Below are positions 7,547-15,532 of a DNA stretch of 22,836 nucleotides, piece by piece. Source of the stretch: an uncultured Collinsella sp. (GTDB taxonomy: Bacteria > Actinomycetota > Coriobacteriia > Coriobacteriales > Coriobacteriaceae); the NCBI GenBank assembly GCA_902478985.1, contig CABSNH010000010.1, forward strand, positions 1 through 22,836, given 5' to 3'. A program made the position numbers and the translations under genes. Numbering within the stretch: position 1 is the stretch's first letter; every line of letters begins with the position of its first letter. The notes beneath the pieces were generated by a model. The model had not been told where the DNA came from. It made no database searches and saw nothing but the letters and a program-made list of their open reading frames with translations.

Positions 7547-8219
7547 GGACGCCGATGCACCCGATGCACGCACCCGTATCATCGAGGCGTTTTGGGAGCT
7601 CATCGAGAACAACAGCATCTTCGAGCTGTCGGTTGGCGAGGTGACCCGCGCCGCCCAGTGCAATCGCGGAACGTTTTACTACTATTTTCACGATTTCGAT
7701 GAACTCGTCGCCATCGCCATAGCCCAGCTGCTGCAGGATAACGAGCTCATCACCGATGCCCTCTGGCATTTTTCGAGCGAGGGTGACCTTTCGGCGTTCG
7801 ACCGGCGCGACGTCCGCTGTCTGCTGCGGCGCATCGTCATCACCATGAGGGCGGGTGCCGCCGAGCAGGTCGTGCAGGGCATCCATACGATCATCATCGA
7901 CCGCGTGAGAGAGATCGTCCACCCCGACGGAGAAGAGCTCAAGGCAGATTCGAGCTTTGCGGTGGGCTTTCTGGTCTCGGGCATCATGGGCTTTGTGATG
8001 GCGGTCGGCTTTGCCCGGGAGGGCGGCGAGGAGATAGACCTCGAGCAGCTGGGGGACAGCGCGTGCGCGTACCTGAGGGCGGTCGCCATGCAGACGGTGG
8101 AAACGGTCGCGCAAGTCGAGGGCGTCGATACATCCGAGCTGCTCGAACGCGTCTCCAAGGAGGCCGATGCCTATCGCGCATCGCGTGCGACGAGTCCCGA
8201 CGTGGTGAAAGACGCCTAG
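7530..8219 (+). CDS. TetR/AcrR family transcriptional regulator
   Basis: A 229-residue TetR-type repressor. The N-terminal helix-turn-helix lies at about residues 13-58 (TRIIEAFWELIENNSIFELS, then VGEVTRAAQCNRGTFYYYF), a clear match to the family signature. Residues 60-200 form the helical ligand-binding and dimerisation part, with no similarity I can assign to a ligand class. The ATG at 7530 lies 17 bases inside the end of the large activase gene, so the two are probably co-transcribed and translationally coupled. The preceding AGGGGTGCGGTGAGG supplies a purine-rich ribosome-binding site. The long frame also opens 30 bases earlier at a GTG, but the MARPRKDAD start fits the family better. The natural target is the palindrome at 3037-3057; an acyl-CoA or lipid effector is only a guess from context. 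Confidence 0.9.
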   Translation: MARPRKDADAPDARTRIIEAFWELIENNSIFELSVGEVTRAAQCNRGTFYYYFHDFDELVAIAIAQLLQDNELITDALWHFSSEGDLSAFDRRDVRCLLRRIVITMRAGAAEQVVQGIHTIIIDRVREIVHPDGEELKADSSFAVGFLVSGIMGFVMAVGFAREGGEEIDLEQLGDSACAYLRAVAMQTVETVAQVEGVDTSELLERVSKEADAYRASRATSPDVVKDA

Positions 8220-8274
8220 GGTTTCTCTTGCGGGGCGCCTGTCGCGCATCGCGCGGTGAGTCCCGTGATGCGGT
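8169..8274. repeat. imperfect direct duplication across the tetR stop codon
   Basis: Bases 8169-8205, the last codons of the regulator, recur in changed form at 8237-8274. Shared blocks are TCGCGCATCGCG and GAGTCCCG. The second copy is non-coding and can form an imperfect hairpin at 8245-8272. It looks like an old tandem duplication of the gene end. Confidence 0.4.
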
Positions 8275-8300
8275 CATAACCTGCATTCATGTGAGCCGGG

Positions 8301-8329
8301 TTTATAGATATTCCTCCAGCTGTTAACAT
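8301..8329 (+). promoter_or_regulatory. clpC: putative clpC promoter
   Basis: TTTATA (8301-8306) and TAACAT (8324-8329) are separated by 17 bases, with TGT directly before the -10 as in extended -10 promoters. The start would be near 8336. I see no CIRCE element, no HspR-type HAIR repeat and no CtsR heptamer repeat nearby. Confidence 0.45.
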
Positions 8330-8352
8330 AGACGACCTGTGGGTAAAGAGAC

Positions 8353-8380
8353 AAAAGCGCCGCCGACGGGCGGGCGTTTT
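8353..8380 (+). terminator. terminator-like hairpin between tetR and clpC
   Basis: AAAA at 8353-8356 pairs with TTTT at 8377-8380 below a GC-rich stem (CGCC/GGCG then GCC/GGC, with small bulges). It can end the upstream operon. However, it lies downstream of the putative clpC promoter at 8301-8329, so it may also act in the clpC leader. Confidence 0.5.
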
Positions 8381-8411
8381 GATTTCGATGAACTCATGTA
8401 AGGAAACGAGC

Positions 8412-11054
8412 ATGTTAGATAGATTTACCGATCGCGCGCGTAAGGTCATGTCCATGGCCAAGCAAGAGGCGCTTGATCTTCATTCAAATAAGGTGGGCAC
8501 CGAGCACCTGCTGCTCGCGCTTGCCAAGGAGGACGAGGGCATTGCCGCCGAGGCACTGCGTTCGCTCGACATCTCCTACGATGACATCATGGATACTCTC
8601 AAAGAGGTCCAGACCACGGTTCCCGAGCCCAGCGAGGAGACCGAGGCGGCCAAGCTCGCCTTTACGCCGCTCGTCATTAGCGTGATGGAGCGTTCGTTCC
8701 GCGTGGCGCGTGAGAACAACCAGACCTACGTGTCGACCGAGCACTTGCTGATCGGCATCGTCGAAGAGGGCAACGGCATGGCCATGGACATCCTCATGCG
8801 CCTGGGTGTGTCGTCCGCCTCCATCAAAAAGGCTATCGAGAAACTCACCGCCAAGGACCAGGACAAGAAGCGTCCGCTCGCCGGCGCCGGTGCCGGTCGT
8901 CCCGGTGCGGGCCTGCCGTTCTTTAGCGGCTCGGATGCCTCTCAGCAAAAGGGGAGTGGCACCGATACGCTTAAGCAGTTCGCGACCAACCTCACGCAGA
9001 AGGCGCGCGACGGCGAGCTCGACCCTGTAATCGGTCGCGAAAAGGAAGTCCAGCGTATGATGGAAATTCTTTCGCGCCGCACCAAGAACAACCCGCTCAT
9101 TCTGGGCGACCCCGGCGTGGGCAAGACGGCCATCGTCGAGGGCCTGGCTCAGCAGATTGCAGCCGGCAACGTGCCCGAGAACCTCATGAACCAGAATATC
9201 TGGACGCTCGACCTGCCAGGCCTCGTTGCGGGTGCCAAGTATCGCGGCGAGTTTGAGGAGCGCCTCAAGAACGTGATCCAGGAGGCCACCGAAGCCGACG
9301 ACGTCATCCTGTTTATCGACGAGATGCACACTATCATCGGTGCCGGTTCTGCCGAGGGCTCCATCGACGCGAGCTCCATGCTCAAGCCCGTGCTCGCGCG
9401 CGGTGCCTTCCAGATTATCGGCGCCACCACGGCCGAGGAATTCCGCAAGTACCTCACCAAGGACCCGGCCTTCGAGCGTCGCTTCCAGACCATCGATGTC
9501 GAGGAGCCGAGCGTCGAGGACACGGTCAAGATCCTGACCGCGCTCAAGCCGCGCTACGAGGAGCACCACCATGTGCGCTATACGCAGGGTGCTATCGAGG
9601 CCGCCGCGAACCTTTCCAACCGCTACATCCAGGATCGCTTCCTGCCCGATAAGGCTATCGACCTCATTGACGAGGCCGGTGCCCGCGCTCGCATCGCCGC
9701 CAACCGCGCGCCCGAGCCGGTGCGCGAGGCCGAGCATCGCGTGGAGGAGCTTAAGGCCGCCGCACAGGAGGCCACCGAGAGCGACGACATGAACAAGGCC
9801 GCCGAGATCACCGAGCAGCAGAAGGCCGCCGAGATTGAGCTCGCCGAGGCCAAGGCCGCCTGGACCGCCGAGCTCGACGCCAGCCCGCTCACCATCGATG
9901 TGAGTCAGATCGCCGATATCGTGTCCGTGACTTCGGGCGTGCCGGTGTCCTCGCTTACCGAGAGCGAGAGCCGTCGCCTGCTGCAGGCCGAAAGCGTGCT
10001 CAAGACGCGCATCATCGGTCAGGATGAGGCTGTCGAGGCAGTTGCCAAGGCCGTGCGCCGCAGCCGCTCGCCGCTCAAGGACCCGCGTCGCCCCGGCGGC
10101 AGCTTTATCTTCCTGGGTCCCACCGGCACGGGCAAGACCGAGCTCGCCAAGACGCTCGCCGAGTACCTCTTTGGCAGCAAGGATGCGCTCATCAGCTTCG
10201 ACATGTCCGAGTTCGGTAGCGAGTTCGAGGTCTCCAAGCTCATCGGTAGCCCTCCGGGTTACGTCGGTCACGACGAGGGCGGCCAGCTCACCAAGGCCGT
10301 TCGTCGCCACCCGTACTCGGTCGTGCTGTTCGACGAGATCGAGAAGGCGCACCCCGATATCTTCAACATCTTGCTGCAGGTGCTGGAGGAGGGCCGCCTG
10401 ACCGATAGCCAGGGCAAGACGGTCGACTTCCGCAACACCGTGATCATCATGACGTCCAACGTGGGCGCCCGCGAGATTGCGCAGGATGCGAGCGTTGGCT
10501 TTGGCACCACCGGCGAGCAGGGTCTCACGTCGAGTGAGATCCGTGGTCGCGCGATGGGCGAGCTCAAGCGTCTGTTCCGCCCCGAGCTGCTCAACCGTAT
10601 CGATGACATTGTGGTGTTCCAGAAGCTCTCGGGCGAGAATCTCACCAAGATCGCGCACCTGCTGGTGGACGACCTGCGTCAGCGTTTGATTGCCAACGGC
10701 ATGAACATCAAGCTCACCGACGCGGCCTATGACAAGATCGTGGCCGAGGGCACCGACCTCACCAACGGTGCGCGTCCGCTGCGCCGTGCCATCCAAAAGC
10801 TCATCGAGGACCCGCTGTCCGAGGAGCTTCTGGCCGGCGAGTGGGGCGAGGGCGATACCGTCCTGTGCGACGTGGCCGATGGCAAGTTTGTCTTTAGCCA
10901 CGGCACGGGCGAGATCCCGGCACCGCGTCCGGCGGGCACGCTCGGTGGCGATACCGCCCCGGCGGCACCGCACACCGGCAACGCCGCGCCCGTGAGCGGC
11001 GGCGTGACCTCGGGCCCCGGCGGCATGATGCAAGCCGGCTCTGGCGCGCTGTAG
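8412..11054 (+). CDS. clpC: ATP-dependent Clp protease ATP-binding subunit ClpC
   Basis: An 880-residue AAA+ unfoldase of the Hsp100 class, which feeds substrates to the ClpP protease. Residues 1-145 are the double Clp N-domain (DRFTDRARKVMSMAKQEA). The first AAA domain has Walker A GDPGVGKT at 232-239 and Walker B VILFIDE. A short middle domain (about 436-486) with a UVR-like stretch separates it from the second AAA domain, which has Walker A GPTGTGKT at 569-576 and VVLFDEIEKAHPD. The short middle domain and the ClpP-docking loop VGF at 695-697 mark it as ClpC rather than the disaggregase ClpB. The last 45 residues are a Pro/Gly/Ala-rich tail. The ATG at 8412 follows AAGGA; an in-frame ATG 33 bases earlier lacks this. 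There is no adjacent mcsA, mcsB or ctsR. Confidence 0.95.
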   Translation: MLDRFTDRARKVMSMAKQEALDLHSNKVGTEHLLLALAKEDEGIAAEALRSLDISYDDIMDTLKEVQTTVPEPSEETEAAKLAFTPLVISVMERSFRVARENNQTYVSTEHLLIGIVEEGNGMAMDILMRLGVSSASIKKAIEKLTAKDQDKKRPLAGAGAGRPGAGLPFFSGSDASQQKGSGTDTLKQFATNLTQKARDGELDPVIGREKEVQRMMEILSRRTKNNPLILGDPGVGKTAIVEGLAQQIAAGNVPENLMNQNIWTLDLPGLVAGAKYRGEFEERLKNVIQEATEADDVILFIDEMHTIIGAGSAEGSIDASSMLKPVLARGAFQIIGATTAEEFRKYLTKDPAFERRFQTIDVEEPSVEDTVKILTALKPRYEEHHHVRYTQGAIEAAANLSNRYIQDRFLPDKAIDLIDEAGARARIAANRAPEPVREAEHRVEELKAAAQEATESDDMNKAAEITEQQKAAEIELAEAKAAWTAELDASPLTIDVSQIADIVSVTSGVPVSSLTESESRRLLQAESVLKTRIIGQDEAVEAVAKAVRRSRSPLKDPRRPGGSFIFLGPTGTGKTELAKTLAEYLFGSKDALISFDMSEFGSEFEVSKLIGSPPGYVGHDEGGQLTKAVRRHPYSVVLFDEIEKAHPDIFNILLQVLEEGRLTDSQGKTVDFRNTVIIMTSNVGAREIAQDASVGFGTTGEQGLTSSEIRGRAMGELKRLFRPELLNRIDDIVVFQKLSGENLTKIAHLLVDDLRQRLIANGMNIKLTDAAYDKIVAEGTDLTNGARPLRRAIQKLIEDPLSEELLAGEWGEGDTVLCDVADGKFVFSHGTGEIPAPRPAGTLGGDTAPAAPHTGNAAPVSGGVTSGPGGMMQAGSGAL

Positions 11055-11079
11055 GGTGTGGCGACAATTTGATACGCGC

Positions 11080-11113
11080 AATCGAGGCGCTCTGGCAAGG
11101 GCGCCTCGATTTG
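11080..11113 (+). terminator. hairpin terminator after clpC
   Basis: A perfect 11-bp stem joins 11080-11090 and 11101-11111 around a 10-base loop. Only TTT follows, so it is a weak intrinsic terminator, but its place 25 bases after the clpC stop fits. Confidence 0.55.
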
Positions 11114-11194
11114 TAGAGCTGCGAAGTTGTGACCGTTACGCTATGCGGTTCGCCGTTAGCCGATGATGCGAGGGCGCTCGGCGTTTTCGACTGG

Positions 11195-11223
11195 TTTATG
11201 CACGCAAAGTCTGGGAATATACA
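11195..11223 (+). promoter_or_regulatory. weak candidate pepD promoter
   Basis: TTTATG (11195-11200) and TATACA (11218-11223) are 17 bases apart. The -10 is good and the -35 poor. It would give a leader of about 38 nt before pepD. Confidence 0.3.
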
Positions 11224-11267
11224 AGGCGCATGTCTTACTGTCTAACCAGTTGCGCCAAGGAGGCACC

Positions 11268-12725
11268 ATGGACTACAAGATTACCGGCTACGAGCCCGCC
11301 CAGCTGTTCCATTTCTTTGAGGAGGTCAGCGCGATCCCCCGTGGGTCTGGCAACGAGAAGGGCATCAGCGATTTCCTGGTCGCGTTTGCCAAGGAGCGCG
11401 GTCTCGATGTGTATCAGGATGAGGTCTACAACGTCATCATTCGCAAGCCCGCATCTGCCGGCGCCGAGAATGCCCCGACCGTGATGCTGCAGGGCCACAT
11501 CGACATGGTGTGCGACAAACTGGGCTCCGTTGAGCACGACTTTACGACTGATGGTATCGACCTGGTCGTCAAGGACGGCGTCCTCACCGCTAACGGCACC
11601 ACTCTGGGCGCCGACAACGGTATTGCCGTCGCTCTGATGCTCACTGTTCTCGATGACGATTCGATCGTTCACCCCGCCCTCGAGTGCGTATTCACCACCG
11701 ACGAGGAGACTGGCCTGGTCGGCGCCGAGACGCTCGACAAGTCCCAGATTAGCGCCCGCACCATGATTAACCTTGACTCCGAGGAAGAGGGCGTTGCTAC
11801 CGTCAGCTGCGCCGGCGGTGTCGTCGTTACCTACACCTGCCCGATCGCGCGCGAGCACAAGACCGGTAGCACCCTCACGCTCGACATCTCCGGCCTGCTG
11901 GGCGGCCACTCCGGCAGCGATATCAACCTGGAGCGCGGCAACGGCAACCTCATCATGGCCCGCATCATCGACCGCCTGATGGTTGCCGGCGAGCCCGCCA
12001 TCGTTAGCTTTAACGGCGGCACCAAGGACAACGCCATCAACCGTGAGTGCAAGGCTGTTCTGGTCTACGCCGACCACGCTGCCGCCGAGGCCGCGGCCCA
12101 GGTCGCAAAGGGCATCATCGCCGACGTTACTGCCGAGCTCGAGGTCTTCGACCCCGGCTTTACCTGCACGGTTGAGATTGCCGACGACGCCGAGGTCGAG
12201 GCCATGGACGAGAAGTCCGCACTTGCCCTTATTCGCGCCCTGCGTCTTGCCCCCAACGGTGTGATCCGCCGCAACGTCGCCACCGACGGCTCCGTCGAGG
12301 TTTCCTCCAACATCGGCGTGGTTGCCACCTCTGACGACCAGGTCAAGATCATGCTGTCCCCGCGCTCCTCGATCACCTCGCTGCAGAACGAGTTCAAGGA
12401 CCGCCTGCAGACGCTGGCCGATGTCCTGGGATTCGACGCCAAGTTTGAGTTCGAGTATCCCGGCTGGAGCTATGCCGAGCATTCGCCGGTCCGCGACATC
12501 TTTGTCGAGAGCTATCGCGAGCTCTTTGGCTCCGAGCTACGAATCGAGTCCATTCACGCCGGCCTTGAGTGCGGCCTGTTTGCCGAGACCCTGCACGGCC
12601 TGGACGCCATCGCCGTGGGCCCGACGCTCTCCGATGTCCACACCCCGGACGAGAGCATGGAGCTCGCTTCTGCCGAGCGCTTCTACGAGCTGCTCATCGA
12701 CGTCCTCAAGCGCCTCGCTGCGTAA
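11268..12725 (+). CDS. pepD: aminoacyl-histidine dipeptidase (M20 family, PepD)
   Basis: A 485-residue cytosolic metallopeptidase that splits Xaa-His and other dipeptides; the length equals that of E. coli PepD. The di-zinc centre is visible: H77 and D79 in QGHIDMV, D116 in GADNG as the bridging ligand, and the catalytic and ligand pair E146-E147 in TDEETGLVGAE. Further M20C signs are GGHSGSDIN near residue 210, GGTKDNAINRE, and HAGLECGLF near the C-terminus, which carries the last metal ligand. The ATG at 11268 follows a perfect AAGGAGG at 11257-11263, so the 35 extra upstream residues of the open frame are not used. It is a single-gene unit between the clpC hairpin and a strong terminator. 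Confidence 0.95.
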   Translation: MDYKITGYEPAQLFHFFEEVSAIPRGSGNEKGISDFLVAFAKERGLDVYQDEVYNVIIRKPASAGAENAPTVMLQGHIDMVCDKLGSVEHDFTTDGIDLVVKDGVLTANGTTLGADNGIAVALMLTVLDDDSIVHPALECVFTTDEETGLVGAETLDKSQISARTMINLDSEEEGVATVSCAGGVVVTYTCPIAREHKTGSTLTLDISGLLGGHSGSDINLERGNGNLIMARIIDRLMVAGEPAIVSFNGGTKDNAINRECKAVLVYADHAAAEAAAQVAKGIIADVTAELEVFDPGFTCTVEIADDAEVEAMDEKSALALIRALRLAPNGVIRRNVATDGSVEVSSNIGVVATSDDQVKIMLSPRSSITSLQNEFKDRLQTLADVLGFDAKFEFEYPGWSYAEHSPVRDIFVESYRELFGSELRIESIHAGLECGLFAETLHGLDAIAVGPTLSDVHTPDESMELASAERFYELLIDVLKRLAA

Positions 12726-12782
12726 AGGTTGCGCTAGCAGCAGTCCGAGCCACGTGCTGGTGGATTGCAAATGACATTGCGT

Positions 12783-12827
12783 GAGGGGGCACCCGAGCTT
12801 TTGCGACGGGTGCCCCCTCTCTTCTTT
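12783..12827 (+). terminator. strong intrinsic terminator after pepD
   Basis: A perfect 12-bp GC-rich stem (12783-12794 with 12808-12819) is followed by TCTTCTTTT. It separates pepD from the convergent hipA gene. The minus-strand side has no T-run, so it serves mainly the plus strand. Confidence 0.8.
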
Positions 12828-12851
12828 TGGGAAATGGGAGATTACGGACAC

Positions 12852-14156
12852 CTAGCCCATATCCGCCTTGATGAGGTCGAGGGTGCGCTGACAGTTTTCG
12901 CAGACGGGGCCGAGCATATGCTCGCGCAGGTCCGCCATGCCGGGCAGGTCGGCGTATTCGTCCATGACCTCTTCCATGCAAATAGGTACCTCGTAGGCGA
13001 GGTCCATCATGGTCGCAAAACAAAACTTCTCGGTCAGCCCGGCATCGGTGAGCGCCGCTTCCAGCGCGGGGTCGTCCATGCCGTGATATCGGCGGATGGC
13101 GCCTGGACCGATGCGCCCCACACGATTTTCGCCGCCAACGCTCATGGCAAGGCGCGCCCGGCGGCGCATGCGCTCATACGCCAAACCCGATGCGACATCG
13201 TACATTCGAGCCATCATGGCTGCGCCGTCGTTTCCAAGGAGCAGGGAATAGTTTTTCGCGTGCGCATCCGGTGCGCCGATAATGGCGTTGAAGAACAGTA
13301 TCTGCGTAAACAGATACAGGTTAAGTTGATGGTGGCTCGTATTTACGAGGAGCTCTTGAATGTCGCGTGTGGTCGGGCCGCCGTCTGCCGTGTACTTTTG
13401 GGCGGGCATCACCCCAAGTGCCTGACAGAGGTCTTCTTGATGTAGGCGCCTGATCGTTCCGTCTTTGACTTTCACGCGGTCATAGCGCTCAACAATGAGG
13501 GCGGGTTCGTCCTCAAACATACGATATTCGACGTTTGCCGTTGCGATGCCGGCGCGCTGGGCGCTTTTCATGCAGACAAACTCATTGAGAGCCTCGAGTT
13601 TAAAACCGATAACGCCATTTTTGAAAATATGCGTCGTGGGCGAGGACCCCATGCATTCGCACCAGCGACCGTCCATGAGTGCGAGAGCGAACTTGCCCTG
13701 ATTGCCTCCAAGTGACCAACTTTCATCTAGGCCCATCCACGATGCATTGCGGTCATCTCTGATCGACTTGAGGCGGAGAGCAATTTCGTGGTCGTCTATG
13801 GGGCGGTATTCGCCGGAGCGATGCAGGACGGCGTCGATATCTTCTTCGGCACAAAATTGCACGCCGCCCGGACAGTCGAGTCCGATACGGCTGAGTAGTG
13901 CGATGGGATTGTTGGGCCTAACGTCGAATTCCGCGGCAATCGCTTTTCGTTGGTCCTCGCTGTCGGGTAGAAGGCCAAACAGGTACGGATTCATGACCTG
14001 TTGTCCGTATGCGCGATTCGATACGGGTATGTTGGTCGATAGGGCTGGCCCGTCATAGTCATGATCGTAGGTAAAGCTGATAAGACCGTTCTCATCTTGC
14101 GTGAGCGTTCCAGCAGGCACGCCGCAAATAATGGTCCGAAGTGATGTTCTGGCCAT
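12852..14156 (-). CDS. hipA: HipA-type serine/threonine kinase toxin
   Basis: A 434-residue HipA-family protein kinase, the toxin of a type II toxin-antitoxin pair; E. coli HipA phosphorylates glutamyl-tRNA synthetase. Residues about 1-105 are the HipA N-subdomain (FTYDHDYDGPALSTNIPVS). The kinase core has a glycine loop at 148-156 (SLGGNQGKF), IVERYDR near 221-227, the catalytic loop NAIIGAPDAHAKN with D297, and the metal-binding D320 in MYDVASG. All key residues appear intact, so it should be an active kinase. The ATG lies 3 bases after the hipB stop, and AAGGGAAA in the end of hipB is its ribosome-binding site, so the two are coupled. Two late cysteines (PVCENCQRT) are unusual but of unknown meaning. 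The target cannot be deduced from sequence. Confidence 0.9.
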   Translation of the reverse strand: MARTSLRTIICGVPAGTLTQDENGLISFTYDHDYDGPALSTNIPVSNRAYGQQVMNPYLFGLLPDSEDQRKAIAAEFDVRPNNPIALLSRIGLDCPGGVQFCAEEDIDAVLHRSGEYRPIDDHEIALRLKSIRDDRNASWMGLDESWSLGGNQGKFALALMDGRWCECMGSSPTTHIFKNGVIGFKLEALNEFVCMKSAQRAGIATANVEYRMFEDEPALIVERYDRVKVKDGTIRRLHQEDLCQALGVMPAQKYTADGGPTTRDIQELLVNTSHHQLNLYLFTQILFFNAIIGAPDAHAKNYSLLLGNDGAAMMARMYDVASGLAYERMRRRARLAMSVGGENRVGRIGPGAIRRYHGMDDPALEAALTDAGLTEKFCFATMMDLAYEVPICMEEVMDEYADLPGMADLREHMLGPVCENCQRTLDLIKADMG

Positions 14157-14159
14157 TGG

Positions 14160-14630
14160 CTATTTCCCTTCGGGCTTGGTTTTGCTAGATGCGTTTGCGG
14201 CAATCGAGACTCCGAGATTGGACATGGCGAAATCGGCGAAGACCTCGTCGTAGAGTGCGGATGTAAAGGGGACATCTGGAAGAGCCGGAATGGCGGTACT
14301 ACGACGGTTGCGATGATGAGGACGTTGAGTGTGATGGCGCCTGGGGATGCTGCGAGGCAGCGGATTGGCATGCGGGGCGTCGACTGGTCGCTCGTTTTTC
14401 GCTTCGCCGATATCCCCTTGTGCTGCGAGTGCCAGTCCAAGAGCGTCGAAAATCGCCAGCAACTTGTCGAGTCGAATGCCGGTGGCGTCTCCTAGCTCGA
14501 GCGATGCGAGCAGGCGCTCCGAAACACCGGCCTTTTTGGCGAGGGCGGCACGGGTGAGACCCTGAGTCTCGCGTGCCTGGCGCACGTAGATGCCAGCTTG
14601 GCGCGGTGTGGTGATGGGAAGGGTATCCAC
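14160..14630 (-). CDS. hipB: HipB-type antitoxin with Xre helix-turn-helix domain
   Basis: A 156-residue antitoxin and autorepressor partner of the adjacent HipA kinase. Residues about 9-66 are a Cro/Xre helix-turn-helix (GIYVRQARETQGLTRAALAK, then KAGVSERLLASLE). A basic, His/Arg/Pro-rich linker (about 80-115) follows, and then a segment (FTSALYDEVFADFAMSNLG) that may contact the kinase. E. coli HipB is much shorter at 88 residues, so this C-terminal half is an extension. The start is GTG at 14628-14630, with AGGAGA six bases upstream. Three copies of a 5-6-5 palindromic site lie just upstream at 14646-14713, consistent with autorepression. The gap to mntP upstream has no clear terminator, so some read-through from mntP is possible. 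Confidence 0.85.
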   Translation of the reverse strand: MDTLPITTPRQAGIYVRQARETQGLTRAALAKKAGVSERLLASLELGDATGIRLDKLLAIFDALGLALAAQGDIGEAKNERPVDAPHANPLPRSIPRRHHTQRPHHRNRRSTAIPALPDVPFTSALYDEVFADFAMSNLGVSIAANASSKTKPEGK

Positions 14631-14645
14631 GGCTATCTCCTAACG

Positions 14646-14713
14646 TGCAGACTTTTGCATATCAGTATGACATGCAAAAGTCCGCACGAATAGGCATTAT
14701 GCAAAACTCTGCA
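14646..14713. promoter_or_regulatory. triple operator upstream of hipBA
   Basis: Three copies of an ATGCA-N6-TGCA(T) element are present: 14646-14660 (minus orientation), 14672-14686 and 14699-14713 (plus orientation), with centres 26 and 27 bases apart. The third copy is a perfect ATGCA/TGCAT inverted repeat. Copies 1 and 2 also form a 15-nt inverted pair with a single mismatch. Their position just upstream of hipB points to HipB binding sites over the promoter. Confidence 0.7.
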
Positions 14714-14753
14714 TGAGACTCCTACATTGACGTTGGCTTATGAGAGGCGTTTT

Positions 14754-15332
14754 TTATATCGCGAGGATCCCCAGATGCTCAAGCAAGATCTTAAGCCCGA
14801 TGAGGACGAGCACGACGCCGCCCACGATGGTGGCGGGCTTTTCGTAGCGCGCGCCAAAGGTGTGGCCGATCGCCACGCCGGCAACGGAGAAGACAAAGGT
14901 CGTGATGCCAATGAGCGACACGGCGGGGACGATGTCGACCGAAAGCGCGGCGAACGAGATGCCCACGGCCAGGGCGTCGATTGAGGTGGCGATGGCGAGG
15001 ATCAGGTACTCGCCCAGGTCAATCTTCTCGGCATCCTTGCCGTCGCCTTCATCCTCGTCTTCGGTAAAGGCTTCCCACAGCATCTTGCCGCCGATGAAGG
15101 CCAAAAGGATGAAGGCGATCCAATGGTCGATGGGTCCGATGATGCCCATGAACTGGCTGCCAAGCGCCCATCCGATTACGGGCATGCCGGCCTGAAAGCC
15201 GCCAAAGAACAGGCCGAGCACCACGGCGACCTTAAGGTTGATCTTCTTCATGCCGAGACCCTTGCAGATGGAAACGGCAAAGGCGTCCATCGAAAGGCCA
15301 ACGGCGAGCAACACGAGCTCTGCGAATCCCAT
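14754..15332 (-). CDS. mntP: manganese efflux pump MntP
   Basis: A 192-residue membrane protein of the MntP (DUF204) family, which exports Mn2+ and protects against manganese excess. Six transmembrane helices are visible in two inverted halves. The signature acidic repeats are present in both: LSMDAFAVSICKGLG near the N-terminus and TSIDALAVGISFAAL near residue 118. An acidic cytoplasmic loop (EDEDEGDGKDAEK) joins the halves. The ATG at 15332 is preceded by AGAGGGAG; the open frame runs further upstream but that part lies inside the riboswitch and is not coding. A yybP-ykoY manganese riboswitch with its own terminator precedes the gene, which supports both the assignment and induction by Mn2+. 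Confidence 0.95.
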   Translation of the reverse strand: MGFAELVLLAVGLSMDAFAVSICKGLGMKKINLKVAVVLGLFFGGFQAGMPVIGWALGSQFMGIIGPIDHWIAFILLAFIGGKMLWEAFTEDEDEGDGKDAEKIDLGEYLILAIATSIDALAVGISFAALSVDIVPAVSLIGITTFVFSVAGVAIGHTFGARYEKPATIVGGVVLVLIGLKILLEHLGILAI

Positions 15333-15385
15333 AGTCTGGCTCCCTCTCTGCGGGCGAGCCCGCGTGTACCTCTTGGGGGAGTAAC

Positions 15386-15430
15386 AAAAAAGACCCGTGG
15401 CGTACGCGTTGCGCGCACAGCCACGAGTCT
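15386..15430 (-). terminator. riboswitch expression-platform terminator
   Basis: On the minus strand an 11-bp stem (plus 15420-15430 with 15391-15401, one U-G pair) with an inner helix is followed by six U residues (plus 15386-15391). Its 5' arm uses the same bases as the 3' side of aptamer helix P1, so aptamer and terminator exclude each other. Confidence 0.85.
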
Positions 15431-15520
15431 CGTTCATTAAGGCAAGCCAGACCGTTTCGGCCAGTGTGTTGACTTGCCGCGCCACCGGAGGCGAACCCGA
15501 TCACGCGACTACTCCCTCAT
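15421..15520 (-). promoter_or_regulatory. yybP-ykoY manganese riboswitch (aptamer)
   Basis: Read on the minus strand, the RNA carries the two conserved parts of this class: GGGAGTAG near the 5' end (plus 15510-15517) and AACGAGAC near the 3' end. The closing helix P1 is ATGAG (plus 15516-15520) with CTCGT (plus 15423-15427). Between them is TCAACACACTGGCC...GGTCTGGC, matching the second conserved loop region. It lies directly upstream of mntP, a classic target. Mn2+ binding should hold P1 closed, prevent the overlapping terminator and switch mntP on. Confidence 0.85.
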
Positions 15521-15532
15521 TTATGCGAATCC

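Noticed and set aside
5084..7663. Very long open frame (859 codons) antisense to the giant activase gene
   Set aside because: It mirrors the codon structure of the plus-strand gene, has His/Arg/Val/Asp-biased composition typical of GC-rich antisense frames, no ribosome-binding site and no recognisable domain.
8220..8411. CIRCE, HAIR or CtsR operator before clpC
   Set aside because: None of the expected inverted or tandem repeat sequences is present on either strand.
8484..11081. Long open frame (865 codons) antisense to clpC
   Set aside because: Same explanation: antisense shadow of a GC-rich gene whose plus-strand product matches ClpC over its whole length.
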